64,000 nt of DNA, taken from Lithodes maja. Its lineage: Eukaryota > Arthropoda > Malacostraca > Decapoda > Lithodidae. The position numbers and the translations under genes were made by a program. The notes below the pieces were generated by a model, which worked only from the letters and a program-made list of their open reading frames with translations, was not told where the DNA came from and searched no databases. Below, piece by piece: positions 53,157-63,851 of the stretch. The stretch covers positions 62,001 through 126,000 of the forward strand of contig JBAKBP010001389.1 in NCBI GenBank assembly GCA_037953745.1. Reading direction: 5' to 3'. The stretch's first letter is position 1; the number at the start of each line of letters is the position of its first letter.

Positions 53157-55190
53157 GGAGGGTAGTTTAGAAATTAAAGATTTATGCCAGACTCTATCGA
53201 AGGCTTTCGATATGTCTAGTGCAATAGAAAAAGTCTCACCGAAGTCCCGAAAGGAGGATGACCAAGAGTTAGTAAGATATGAAAGAAGATAACCAGTAGA
53301 GCGACCCTTAAGGAAGCCATACTGGCGATCTGAGAGCAGATTATGAGAAGAGAAATGCTTAAGAAATTTGGAAGCAAGAATAGTTTCATAAACTTTAGAA
53401 AGACAAGAGATAAGAGCAATTGGACGATAGTTGGAGGGTTGAGAGCGGTCACCCTTCTTTGGGACAGGTTGAATGTGAGCAAACTTCCAGCATGAAGGGA
53501 AGACGTTAGAGGATAGACAGAGACGAAAGAGTTTGCCTAGGCAGGGAGTCAGCACGGAAGCACAGTTTTTGAGAACAACAGGAGGAACACCGTCCGGACC
53601 GTACGCCTTATTAGTGTTAAGCCCAGAGAGGGTAGAAAGTACATCTTTAGAAGAGATTAGGATATTAGGCATAAGTAAGAGAGAGGAGGGCGGAGAGGGA
53701 GGAATAGCACCGGAATCATCCAAGGTGGAGTTTCTAGCAAAAGCTTGAGCGAAGAGTTTAGCTTTGTCAGAGGAAGAAGTGATGGCTGTGCCATCAGAGT
53801 GGGAAAGGGGACGGAAAGACGAGGAAGAGAAATTGTTGGAGAGGTTTTTGGCTAGATGCCAGAAAGCTTGGGAAGAGTTGGATAGTTCAGTGCATTTATT
53901 ATTGATGTGTTTGGCAAGTCGAAGAACATATTTGGCTTGATTCCGGGCAGAAACATATGAAGAATGAGAGTCTTGAGTTTTAAGGCGTCGGTACCGTTTG
54001 AATGCTTCCTCCTTATTGCGGACAGCAGTAGAACAGGCGTGAGTAAACCAAGATTTTTTAGCATTAGACTGAGAGAAAGAGAATGGAATGTATGCTTCCA
54101 TGCCCGATAGGATTACCTCGGTAATGCGTTCAGCACTCTCCGAGGGTCCTAGGCCATGGGAAGCAGAAATCATTCCATGGGAAATCAAAGAAGTACTGCC
54201 GAAGAGCCTCCCAGTCGGCAGCGCCAAAGTGCCACAAGCGCCGCCGGCTAGGAGGATCGGGTGGCTGTACTGGAGAGATAGGACAGGTGACAGAGATAAG
54301 TTTATGGTCGGAGGAGCCCAAAGGAGAGAAAAGATCGACAGTATAAGAAGAAGGGTTAGAAGTTAGAAACCGGTCAAGAATGTTGGGCCGATCTCCGATG
54401 CGATCCGGGATACGGGTGGGTTGCTGAACTAACTGCTCTAGGTCATTTAGGATAGAAAAGACGTAGGCTTGTTCACCAGTTGGATCAGTAGTGTGAGAGG
54501 AGAGCCATTGGTGGTGGTGAACGTTGAAATCTCCTAAGATGGAGATTTCTGAGAAAGGAGAAATGGATAGAATGTGTTCCACTGTAGAGTTTAGATAGTC
54601 AAAGAATTTGGGAAAGTTGGTAGAGTTAGGGGAAAGATAGACAGCACACAAATATTTAGTAAGAGAATGACAGGAAAGTTTGAGCCATAAAGTTGAGAAT
54701 TCAGAGGAGTTGAAATCGGGAACACGAGAGCAAGTGAGTTTGTTGTGCACATATGCACAACATCCACCTTTGGCTTTGAAACTAGGATATAGAAAGTAGG
54801 AGGATACAGAGAAGGGGTTGCTGGATGTTGCTACAGACACCTGAGTTTCGGTGAGGAAGAGAAGATCAGGTTTGTAGGAGGAGAGATGGTGCTCAACAGA
54901 GTGAAAGTTAGAGGAAAGTCCGCGAATGTTGTAGATATTAATAGAAAGAGCAACAGGCCGAGGTCCAGGTAATTGTGTGGGGTCGTCAGGGGATGGTCGG
55001 TCGGGTGAGGGGGCATTTATGGTTCCCCCCCCTGGGGACTCCGAGGCTGGGCTAGAATTCATCATTTTGTTTTTTGTTAATTTTGGTGTGGCGGAATGAA
55101 GTGTGGTGTGCATGTTTAGTGTAGTGAAGTGGATAGGAGGAGGAGGTGTTTGTGAGAGCTAGCTGGATTGCTCTCAGTGTAAATGAGGCA
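53157..55190 (-). pseudogene. LINE family J, copy B: endonuclease and RT N-terminal half
   Basis: From 55113 on the minus strand: a Pro/Ser leader, then the endonuclease (LSINIYNIRGLSSNFHSVE, LLFLTETQVSVA, SILGDFNVHHHQWLSS, SSDHKLISVTCP). One extra G near 54158 relative to copy A shifts the frame. The RT frame (54227 to the gap) carries SESAERITEVILSGMEAY, AYGPDGVPPVVLKNC, VPKKGDRSQPSNYR and SIALDISKAFDRVWHKS. It has the family's most complete 5' end here. Compared with copy A it has a shorter linker (two small deletions) and a retained GDFN. Confidence 0.88.
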
Positions 55191-55640
55191 CAAAGAAAAT
55201 CAGTAAGAGAGGCAAGCAAATGAAACAGGAGTTCCAGCGACTCTTTATCACATGCCTATAACCTCACCTGGGTCTAGCCCTGATCGATTGGTGCCTACAA
55301 TCTCCCCACTGTACTAAGCAATGATGGTGTAGGAACGAATCAGGAGGCGGGGATGGTGCGCGCCCCAATCACAGCTCCTCTAGTTGCGTAAGAGGTGCGT
55401 GGTCCAATGGCGTTGATTGGCGTCGATCATCGTCATAGCGTCGGGTCATCGAAGTAGTTTGCAGGATCCCATATGACGCACGCAGGTGTGAAGGCTTGTT
55501 TGCTGGTATGCAGACGAGCTGGTTTCCCACTCGCTGGATCGCTCGCTGGTCTGCTTCGCCGCCTGGGTAATTCGGCACTCCTTCAACTCTTAATTCTAAC
55601 TCTTAAATAAACATACAGGGCTCCGTATGTCAGAATATAT
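55191..55640. other. Unassigned; clustered CCAAT-type boxes
   Basis: Moderately GC-rich. CCAATCAC near 55364, CCAATGG near 55405 and inverted ATTGG near 55416 and 55285 are spaced as in pol II promoters, and AATAAAC occurs near 55603. There is no coding frame on either side to link it to. It could be the 5' end of the LINE or an LTR remnant. Confidence 0.3.
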
Positions 55641-55643
55641 ACA

Positions 55644-55644
<1 letters not shown>

Positions 55645-55680
<36 letters not shown>
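55645..55680. repeat. (TA)n microsatellite
   Basis: Uninterrupted TA dinucleotides inside an AT-rich region. Confidence 0.95.
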
Positions 55681-55687
<7 letters not shown>

Positions 55688-55783
55688 CTTTATATATAAA
55701 TATACACTATAAATATATTCAAATAATCTATTTTATTAATTTTATTCACAACACCAAACACCACCCAATGAAATTAATGAAAG

Positions 55784-55865
55784 CATTTGCTCCACCCGGG
55801 ATTCGAACCTGGGTTACCACATACAGATCTTAAACGCTCAAACCATTACACCATCAAGACAGTTA
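55784..55865 (-). other. tRNA-like relic or SINE head
   Basis: On the minus strand, TGGTGTAATGGTTTGAGCG fits an A box and GGTTCGAATCCCGGGTGG a B box, with tRNA-like spacing. The 5' and 3' acceptor strands do not pair, so it is not called as a functional tRNA. An AT-rich tail follows on the minus strand, which favours a tRNA-derived SINE relic. Confidence 0.55.
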
Positions 55866-56039
55866 AAGATGTACATGCCTATGATTGTATACACATTTAT
55901 TGAATACTGGAATCACAGCTTAGTTATACCCCTAACTGGTTAAATATACAGTATAAGTAAGTGTGGTTATAAAACTAAGACTTGGAGTTATATTGATGAA
56001 TAATGATAACTTGATATATAGACTCAGAGTAATAATTTT

Positions 56040-57050
56040 TGTTTTTTCTGTATGGATGAGGGAGACAAAAGGCAAATCTGCCTGTGACGAGTGCCTCCCA
56101 GAGTTAAAAGAGTGACAGGGCCAAAATCAAGGAACATTCGAGCCAAAATGTCTGGATGCACGGAGTTTGAAGCAATTTAAGTCATAGGATGAGGGAAAGA
56201 TGGATTCAGAGAGAGAGTTCCCGAGCTCAGCTGTTGAATATAAGAAAGATTGGGAGTATCGTTTCACTCTTGAGTTGGAGAGGGTGTACAGAGTAGGGGT
56301 GGGATTGTGTTGCAAAACGTAGAGGAGGTGGTATACAATGAGAGAGCTCTGAGGAACACTGATTATTGTAGTAGCGATAGAATAGCGAGAGAGATGCACC
56401 ATTGTGGCGAAGAGAGAGAGATTGCAGAGAGTCAGTGAGTGGACGGGAGTTTATGATACGAAGGCTTTCTTTTCTACTTTGTCTAGAAGGGCTGTGTGAA
56501 AGGATCCTCCCCACACATATGAACAATACTCAATAGAAGAATGCACTGTGCCCCTGTGTAGAGCAAGAAGCTGTGCAGGGGTAAAGAACCCATTGAGGTT
56601 GTTGAGCACACCCAGCTTTAGGGAGACCGTTTTAGAAAGAGTGGTAATATGGTCCTTCCAGAGAGATAAAAAGAAAAAGAGACACCGAGAATACTGAGAG
56701 AAGATAAATGGTTGATTTGTGTATTGTTGAAGTATAAGGGTTAGTCCTATGAGGGTCACAACGGGTAGATAGATGGAGAAATTAGGTTTTGGAAGCATTA
56801 AATGCAACAAGGGATTCTTTGACTCAATTGAAAATGGTAGTTAGATCAGAAGATAAGTGTTGTATGGATTCATTACGTTTGTTTTTGAGGGATTGCTGGC
56901 TGGGGCGTTCTGGAAAGCTAGTTGAATAGTGTATGGTAGAGTCAATCCGCATAGGAATGGATAGGACTGGAGGTACAGTTGAGAAGTTAATCTATGAAAA
57001 TTATATAAAGAATTGGAGATAGGACAGAACCCTAAGGAACACAGGAGTTG
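56040..57050 (-). pseudogene. LINE family J, copy C, degraded
   Basis: Short minus-strand frames give YRYYNNQCSSELSHCIPPP, YSTAELGNSLSESIFPSS, GVLNNLNGFFTPAQLLALHR and IEYCSYVWGGSF. The copy is more diverged than A, B or D and has many frameshifts, so it is the oldest of the four. Its upper end runs into the (TA)n tract. Confidence 0.82.
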
Positions 57051-57055
57051 ATATA

Positions 57056-57057
57056 GA

Positions 57058-57136
<79 letters not shown>
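57056..57136. repeat. (TA)n microsatellite, about 80 bp
   Basis: Long pure TA tract immediately next to the LINE relic. Confidence 0.96.
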
Positions 57137-57137
<1 letters not shown>

Positions 57138-58920
57138 TGAATATTTGCATGCATATGAGGTGGCGCAAAATTGTGTGCCAAATCTTCGGGATTAGGTTAA
57201 GTGATTCAAAGCACAATATGTTGTATAAAAGAAATTCTGACCTCAGCCGTTACAGATATATTTAATGCTGAAAATGGTGTTTCCCATGGAATTCCCTATA
57301 ATGCATGCCTAGCTGTCAGAAGGGTCTATCCCAGCCTAATCTAAATGTGTTTGTATGACCATGTTACAATAAAGATCTTGAAATTGTTTAGGTTACAAAA
57401 TGATTAAGAGACAATCTAGCTCACATTGGACTTATTGGAAACCATTTGGCATGAAAGAGTCCATTAAACTGGTGCGGGGGAGGACATGGCATATACTGTA
57501 TACCTGTTATATAACATGTGTTACGCTGGCCAGCTTGCCAGAATGCACTCGTAACTCGCTAGCGCTCGCCAGGGCAGTGAAACGGGCTATAATTAATCGT
57601 AGAACGATGTTCTTTCTTTCATAATTATCATGTTGTCACAGACAGATCAGTGGTGGTCTTTATTCTTGTCTGTGACACTTGGAAGTATTTTATATCATTG
57701 ATAGAATATAATATATGATGTGTGAAGTTGTAGGGAGAAAGAGAGCCAACAGCATGGTGGTATTATGTGCGTGTGTATGTACGTGTGCCTCCCTCGCTCG
57801 GAGGAGTTTCCCACGCTCGTGATTGGCCGGCGGGCCTGGCGCGTCATATGACGCCTGCTCCTCATGACGTAGTCGTCTGTGATTGGTTGCCGCTGCCTTT
57901 GTTAGTGCTGGGGGGCTCCTACTCGCGTGTCTCCTGCAGAGCTTGGCATAGCGTGCTTGGTCCTACATGTCCTTTGCAATCTGTCACCAATCTAACCCCC
58001 TGTACTACTGTTTCTCTCTCTGAACTTCTTCTTTTCCAATACTTCTCATCTTTATTCATTTACTTATCCCTTCTGGTTCTCGCATACGACTTCCATAGTC
58101 GGCCAGTCGTATTACCAGCACCAGTTCTCACATACATGTTTTCCACTAGCTATAGGGATTATTAGAGTCATAGTCAAATGGTAGCATAGTATTGGGGTGC
58201 TTCTAATTATTGAGCTGTTCTTTCCTACTATTTAATGCTAGACAGTGGAGGGTATCTTTGGTCATTGTCTGAGTTATGTATGTGGCAAGTCAGAGCCTGT
58301 ACGACTTTGACGAAGCTAGGTAGCCTGTAACCCTTGTGCATATTTTTCCTTTGCGAGTGTAGCAGTATACAGGTGAAGGACTTTTGCCTACTCTTACCTG
58401 TATGCTTGCTACCTCATTGTGTTGACCTTTGTGGAGCGCCAGGGTAAGACCAGATACTTGAGATCTGGACTTACCAAGAGAGCCTCCAAAGTCACTTAAC
58501 GTAACATAAGGGAAATCTGTTCAAGGGGAGACAGTAGGCTACGAGCATGCTTGCACTCTGCCTAGTTTCCTGGTACCTTTTATGCCACTGCTAGACTTTA
58601 TTAGTGAGAAAGACAGCATTGTGTTTATTAACTTTAATTGTGTATGCTTTAGGAATTATTCACGCCTTATTTTAGCCTAAGTTGATGCATTGTGCACAAC
58701 CCAGTTTGGCTGTTACGTTGGCTAAAGAAGTACTGTTTTGAGCGGCTATTTTTAGTGCTGTCACAGAGTTGTTGCACTCCCTTGTTTTTATATATATGTA
58801 TCCTACTTATTGGTGTATTTAAGATACACGCTTTGGTCTCCTGCCCCTGCATTATTTCTGTTCTATATTGACGAGCATCTTAGAGCATCAGGCGTTTTCA
58901 GAAGATTTTTTTATCTGATT
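57137..58920. other. No recognisable gene
   Basis: Contains an inverted repeat near 57635-57672 (GTCACAGACA ... TGTCTGTGAC) and a GC-richer block at 57785-57960 with two GATTGG boxes and TGACGTAG. The plus-strand frame at 57767-58165 has no recognisable family. Nothing else is supported. Confidence 0.4.
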
Positions 58921-58928
58921 GCTGTAGG

Positions 58929-60641
58929 CAGTGGCGTAGCTAAAGGGGGGGGCGGGAGGGGGCTGTTTGAAATCGCCCCCCGGGCCCCCAAGAGAAGGGG
59001 GCCCCCAAATGGATCTGAAAATAATATTAATTATACTAATAGTATATACTGTATATATAAGTAATATTAATAATGAGTAAAATAAACACCATGTGTGTTT
59101 TCTGATTTAACCTCTTTCTTTTCTTCTATCCTGCGACGTCATGGGTATTTAAAATTAGAAAAATAACGATCACTCCATCAGTATTGATTTGGCGGTGCAA
59201 GGGGAAATATCGTCGCTCTCGCTCCTAGCCACCTACCCGCCACTTGCTTAGGACGCACTGCCTATAGGTAGGCCTAATGATTATACTTTATATACATTAC
59301 AAAATAGCACTATTGAGTTTGACAGTTGGTTAATATACTGTGTTTTTCGTAAGCATGTGTAAAGGAATAATAAGATAATAAGATATAGCCTAATTTGACA
59401 ACAAGAAACATGGTGATTGTCAGTAAGTTGAGTGTATAATCGAAGATTAGGCCTACATACAATTATATATAAATATATGAACCAAAAATGTCGGTAATAT
59501 TTTCTTTTTCGTGAACTGTAATGGTCAAATCGATAGCTATATTTCATAGATAACCTATGTACTTAACCTTGTGAGAAAGTTGAGTGGTATCGAAGATATT
59601 TGTAGAGTAGGTTAAACTTCTAAAGTGCTAAATTTTTAGGCCTATGTTTTGGTCTCATATTTTTTTCTCGAACTGTAGGGGGCCTAACATAGCCTATACA
59701 ATGTTTATGGTCTTACTAAACCTTAGCTTTATCGTGAAAAAGATGCATAGTCGTTTAATATTAGTCAATTAAGTATGGGTGCAATACATCAGCTAAAATA
59801 GAGCATAGCGAGGCAACATTAATGGTGTAGAGTGTAGGCTACCTTGGTTAGGCTATGAGCACTATGACTCATTCTTTCAAATTTAGACTCTGGAGCACTT
59901 TTATTTATGCTACCATACGCCTTCCATATAGGCTATAGGCTATGGTGGCTGTACATATCAAGCCCAGGAACTGTGAAATAAGAAGGAACACAGTTGTGAG
60001 CATTGAATACTCGTTTGTAGGTTAATCTAGCCCTTTGGCTGGTTCAGGGTCAGGTGCAAACGTTGGTAAGCTTTCTAACAAGTTACTGGGGTTCTCAAGA
60101 AGAGGCCCCCAGTATTGAGATTTGAGGTAATGCATAGCTTGATTAGGCCTACCAATGACGCCTATTTTAACTCCCTAACGCCAGTGGTGGGGTTGAAATA
60201 ATATTTTAATGTTATCACGTTTCATGTACATTATTATTTTTTATTATTTTATTAGTATTATATTTTATATTCTTATTTCAGACATGCCTAATGAACGACA
60301 AAGAGAAAGAGTTCATCAAAGTGGTATATGTTTTACAGTATTGTACCATCCATTGTACATGTATTCCTAATCCATTAGATAACGGTGATATAATAATTAA
60401 TTGTATATTAAATTATTACCAGTACCCCACTATTGAGTCATGGATATCGTCAAAATGCACCTAGGTAGCATTATTATTCTAAAATTTTCTCGGGGGGGCT
60501 TACAGCGCCCCCCCGAACCCCCCAGCTGATTAGGCTCGCTTCGCTCGCCACCCCCACCCCCTTCTATAATAAGCAAACCATGGAGGGGGCCCCTCCAGGC
60601 ACCAAGCCCCCTGGGCCTCCAAATCTCTAGCTACGCCCCTG
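58929..60641. mobile_element. Non-autonomous hAT element (1713 bp)
   Basis: Ends CAGTGGCGTAGCTA and, inverted, CAGGGGCGTAGCTA form a 14-bp terminal repeat with one mismatch. An 8-bp duplication GCTGTAGG flanks it (58921-58928 and 60642-60649). CAGNGGCG ends and 8-bp duplications define the hAT superfamily. G/C-rich blocks lie inside both ends (GGGCCCCCAAGAGAAGGGGG on the left, GGAGGGGGCCCCTCCAGGC on the right). The AT-rich interior has no transposase. Confidence 0.92.
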
Positions 60642-60649
60642 GCTGTAGG

Positions 60650-61284
60650 ACTAGACTTCCAGTGTTTTCATAGAGCATTGAAGAGTTTAGTGTTGAGTAC
60701 AGACTCACACTAAAGTTAACGTAAGCATATACTCCTTTATTAAATCTTGTTATAGTTTATTCAAGCATTGTTATTACTTAAGAGCATTTTATTAACGTAA
60801 AGTACTCCTGTTGTCAGTAGGCTTTGCCGTCACCGGAAAGCCTTTGTAGAAGTGCACTAAAACCCAGTTAATTGATACCCCGTTATCCAGTAGATTAACT
60901 CTGGAGGGTTTAAGTTTTTTGTTCACCGGCGTAATAGTTCGAGGGTTTGGAATTAGCGTACCGTTGTTGCAGATATAGCCTATCATCTAGTCCATTATTA
61001 AGTGCCCTTGTTTATTTCGTAGTGCCGGTCGTAACACATGTAACATATTGAAAATGAGTTATAGATCATATATGCCAGGAGTTAAATCCAAATAATTCCA
61101 TGTTTGTTTGCCTATCTAGATATTTGCATAACTGAAATATTTGACCTTATTATATAAGTACCATCAGAGAGAATCTTTAATTACAAATATAATCTACAAT
61201 TCAGCTTTCTTATTTCTTTATATTCAATAACCTTAGAGTTCCCATATCACTCAATAGTCGTTTATTGGATATCATCATAAACGT
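60650..61284. other. No recognisable gene
   Basis: AT-rich sequence flanking the hAT element. The short minus-strand frame at 60792-60986 has no recognisable motif. Confidence 0.45.
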
Positions 61285-61499
61285 TTAACCCCTTCTATAC
61301 CGGCAACATCTTGTCTATTTTAGTCTAGCTTTATTTAGACGATTGTGTGCAGCTTAAGAAGGTTCTGTGGTCGTGAAAAGGGTTAATTGAGATAATTCGA
61401 AGCCTGTTAATTGTTGGAAGCCCTTCTTAAACTGAAAACAATCGTCTATTATTAGCCAGGATATAATGATATGGATGGAACTGGTACTGAAGGGGTTAA
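61285..61499. mobile_element. TTAA fold-back MITE, family D, copy 1
   Basis: TTAA at 61285-61288 and 61496-61499. The arms are long inverted repeats: CCCCTTCTATACCGGCAAC on the left answers GTACTGAAGGGG on the right, and TTTAGACGATTGTGTGCAGC answers AACAATCGTCTATTATTAGC in the complement. About 207 bp, no coding capacity. Confidence 0.85.
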
Positions 61500-61840
61500 C
61501 CTCCTTGGGTGTTATTTCTTTTATTGGTTTCCTCCAGTTTCTCCTAAATTACAGTCTCACTATCGTTCGCCAGGAGTAAATCGACACCTAAATGGCACTT
61601 GAGGTCTTAAAATTGACAGAGAAATGTTTTACAAGTTCTTCATATCTTCACATTAATTAGACGAACGTCTTAAACCCTCAAATCTAATGGGGCGAATTTC
61701 TTAAAATCTCAAAGCTAAGGGGGCTAAACATGAGAGAGAAAGATGTCCAGAAAAAGTATCCACTAATCACTCTCGGATGGTACTGCACTCCTGTGATTTT
61801 GGGATTTGGCCGATTGACTATAATATTTTACTGTGAGGAA
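61500..61840. repeat. Half copy of the 62341 fold-back repeat, plus unassigned sequence
   Basis: CGTTCGCCAGGAGTAAATCG then ACACCTAAATGG and GTCTTAAAATTGAC (61565-61625) match one arm of the fold-back element at 62341-62709. The rest is unassigned. Confidence 0.55.
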
Positions 61841-61844
61841 GTAT

Positions 61845-61956
61845 ATGGATGAAGGATCAGGTGCTGTTTGGGAGGAGGGGCGTCGACTGACTGGGGGCAG
61901 AGGTGCGTGGGGCTGTTCGTTCGTGGCCACCCCTTCGGGGATCACAGCATCAGGCA

Positions 61957-61995
<39 letters not shown>

Positions 61996-61996
61996 T
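61845..61996 (+). mobile_element. Family R LINE 3' end with (GATA)n tail
   Basis: GGGGCGTCGACTGACTGGGG then GTGGCCACCCCTTCGGGGAT and CAGGCAATAGATAGATAG match, on the opposite strand, the 3' end of the LINE at 19560-19680. Only about 110 bases of LINE plus the tetranucleotide tail remain. Confidence 0.85.
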
Positions 61997-62323
61997 TACT
62001 TTAGTTTTATATTATACTGTAATACTTTGCATTAATTTATATATTATATAATATATTAATTAATTATATTTATATTGTTTTATATATTATACATTATTTT
62101 AGACTGTATATATGATTATATTATTGGAGAGGGTAAACAATAATTATAAAAATAACTCCTTTATTTTTATAAGTTTTTAATTGATTCACAGCACAATTCT
62201 CTCAGCTGTTCAATTCTATATTTAATGTAATTGTATCGTATTTTATTATATTACTTTGTTTATTTTACAGACGGACTACATTGTTCGTCTACTGCATCTG
62301 ACCAAAGGCAGTGTGACGAGAAA
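61997..62323. other. No recognisable gene
   Basis: Very AT-rich, with several TATATTA tracts. No frame or repeat assigned. Confidence 0.5.
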
Positions 62324-62340
62324 GGTTAGTTTTCCTTAAG

Positions 62341-62709
62341 GGGGGTCACCTGCATTTTTTTTATCTTTCTCTCCTTTTCTCTCTTTCCTTGGCTTGTATC
62401 CATCCGGCCCCATTTAACCAACTGTTTTAAGACGTTTAGCTCCATCCAGGTGTCAATTTATTCCTGGTGAGCGATAGCAAGCCAGCATTGTATGGAGAAA
62501 TCCGGCTTCGCCGGAGATATTATTCTATCGAAATATGTACAAATTTAGCTTGCTGTCAAAACAAAAATACATATATCCTGGCTCGACACCGCTCGCCAGG
62601 AAATATTGACACCTGGATGGGGGTAAAAGTCTTAAAACAGTAAGCTGAATTGGGTCGAATGGATACAAGCCAAAGAGAGAGGGAGATAAAGAGAAAAAAA
62701 TAACAGCGA
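62341..62709. mobile_element. Fold-back element with about 110-bp arms
   Basis: Left arm about 62358-62475 and right arm about 62585-62695 are inverted copies. TTGGCTTGTATCCATCC on the left answers GGATACAAGCCAA on the right, CCATCCAGGTGTCAATTTA answers TTGACACCTGGATGG, and CTGTTTTAAGAC answers GTCTTAAAACAG. Direct repeats of about 17 bases (AGGTTAGTTTTCCTTAA and AGGTTAGTTGTCCTTAA) flank it. The loop has CCGGCTTCGCCGG, a small perfect hairpin. No coding capacity. Confidence 0.78.
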
Positions 62710-62721
62710 GGTTAGTTGTCC

Positions 62722-63146
62722 TTAACCCCTTCTGTGCCGGCGACATCATCTATATCATTATTTCAGCTTCATTTAGACGATTTTATGAAGCTTAACCCCT
62801 TTTGTACTGGCGACGTCTTTTAAATTATATTCTAGCTCTATTTAGACGATGTTATTAAGCTTAAGAAGGGCCTCCAGCAATTAACAAGCATTGAACTATC
62901 ATAATTACCCCTTTACTGCCACTGATCCTTCTAAAACTGCACAAAATCATCTAAATATAGCTAGAATATAATACAAAATACGTCGTCGGTACAGAAGGGG
63001 TTAAGTAGTATATATGGTAGCTAAAAGGATTATTTTAGATAGTATGTAATCTGTTAATTGGTAGACATCCTTCCTAAGCTGAATAAAACCATCTTATAGT
63101 TGCCAGAATACAATTTAAAGGATGTCACCGGTACTGAAGGGGTTAA
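62722..63146. mobile_element. TTAA fold-back MITE, family D, copy 2 (outer) with nested copy 3
   Basis: Outer TTAA at 62722-62725 and 63143-63146. Inside, TTAA at 62792-62795 and 63001-63004 bound another family member (CCCCTTTTGTACTGGCGACG ... GTCGGTACAGAAGGGG). The inner copy sits in a TTAA that the outer copy's arm normally contains (GCAGCTTAAGAAGG in copy 1). Confidence 0.85.
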
Positions 63147-63488
63147 CCCCTTCTGTACCGTCGACATCCTTTTTATTTTATTCTGGATAGTAATGACTGA
63201 TTTGATTTAGTTTAGGAAGGATCTCTAGCAATTATATGGCTTCGATTTATCCCAATCAACCCTTTTGGCTACCACGGATCCTTCGTAAGTTGCATAAAAT
63301 CGCATTTCTGTACACTATTGTGGTTATCATTAGATAATCGTATGCTGCTTAGGAAACTTCTTAGAAGAATTAAACTATCCCGTCAAATCTCTAGTTCCCT
63401 TAAGTACAGTACTTCCTCAATTGAATAAAATCGTCTAATAATATCCAGAATAAACTGTGAAGATGCAGCATAATCCTCAAGTGGTTAA
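63147..63488. mobile_element. TTAA fold-back MITE, family D, copy 4 (diverged)
   Basis: Shares the TTAA at 63143-63146 with copy 2, starts CCCCTTCTGTACCGTCGAC and ends near TAATCCTCAAGTGG before TTAA at 63485-63488. The centre has extra sequence (AATCGTCTAATAATATCC and a TTTCTGTACACT block), possibly another nested relic. Confidence 0.65.
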
Positions 63489-63494
63489 TGTAGT

Positions 63495-63705
63495 CTTAGC
63501 CCATTCCGTACCGGTGACGTACTTTTTATTATATTCTGGCAACTATTAGACGAATATATTCAGCTTAGCCAAGGACGTCTACCCAATAAAAGACTATCTC
63601 AATTAATCCTTTTAGCCACCATATATCCTTCCTAAGCTTCATAAAATCGTCTAAATATAGCCTGAAATCAAATAATAAATAGGTGACCGGTACTGGAGGT
63701 GTTGT
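63495..63705. mobile_element. TTAA-type fold-back MITE, family D, copy 5
   Basis: Starts CCCATTCCGTACCGGTGACG and ends GGTGACCGGTACTGGAGG, with TTTTTATTATATTCTGGC and AATCGTCTAAATATAGCC arms. The flanking target has decayed (TTAG, then GTTGTTG). Confidence 0.7.
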
Positions 63706-63806
63706 TGTTCCCTAGGCAGCCTGGCCGAACCGCCCCGAGTCCTAAGGAAGGCCATAGCCACGATCGTGCTTTCCCACAGGGAGGGAGAGATGACAGTATT
63801 TGTGTG
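63706..63806 (-). repeat. Tail of the 13398-type element and a short 2A-type LINE piece
   Basis: GCAGCCTGGCCGAACCGCCC with the (TTG)n start at 63701 matches the end of the 13398-13910 element. GGGAGGGAGAGATGACAGTA and TTTGTGTG at 63773-63800 matches the 2A-type LINE C-terminal region (about 687-720). Both are too short to say more. Confidence 0.5.

Positions 63807-63851
<45 letters not shown>

Noticed and set aside
55784..55865. Functional tRNA gene
   Set aside because: A and B boxes are good, but the acceptor strands do not pair and the flank is an AT-rich SINE-like tail.
57785..57960. Host promoter
   Set aside because: Inverted CCAAT boxes and a CRE-like TGACGTAG are present, but no transcript start, exon or coding frame can be tied to them.
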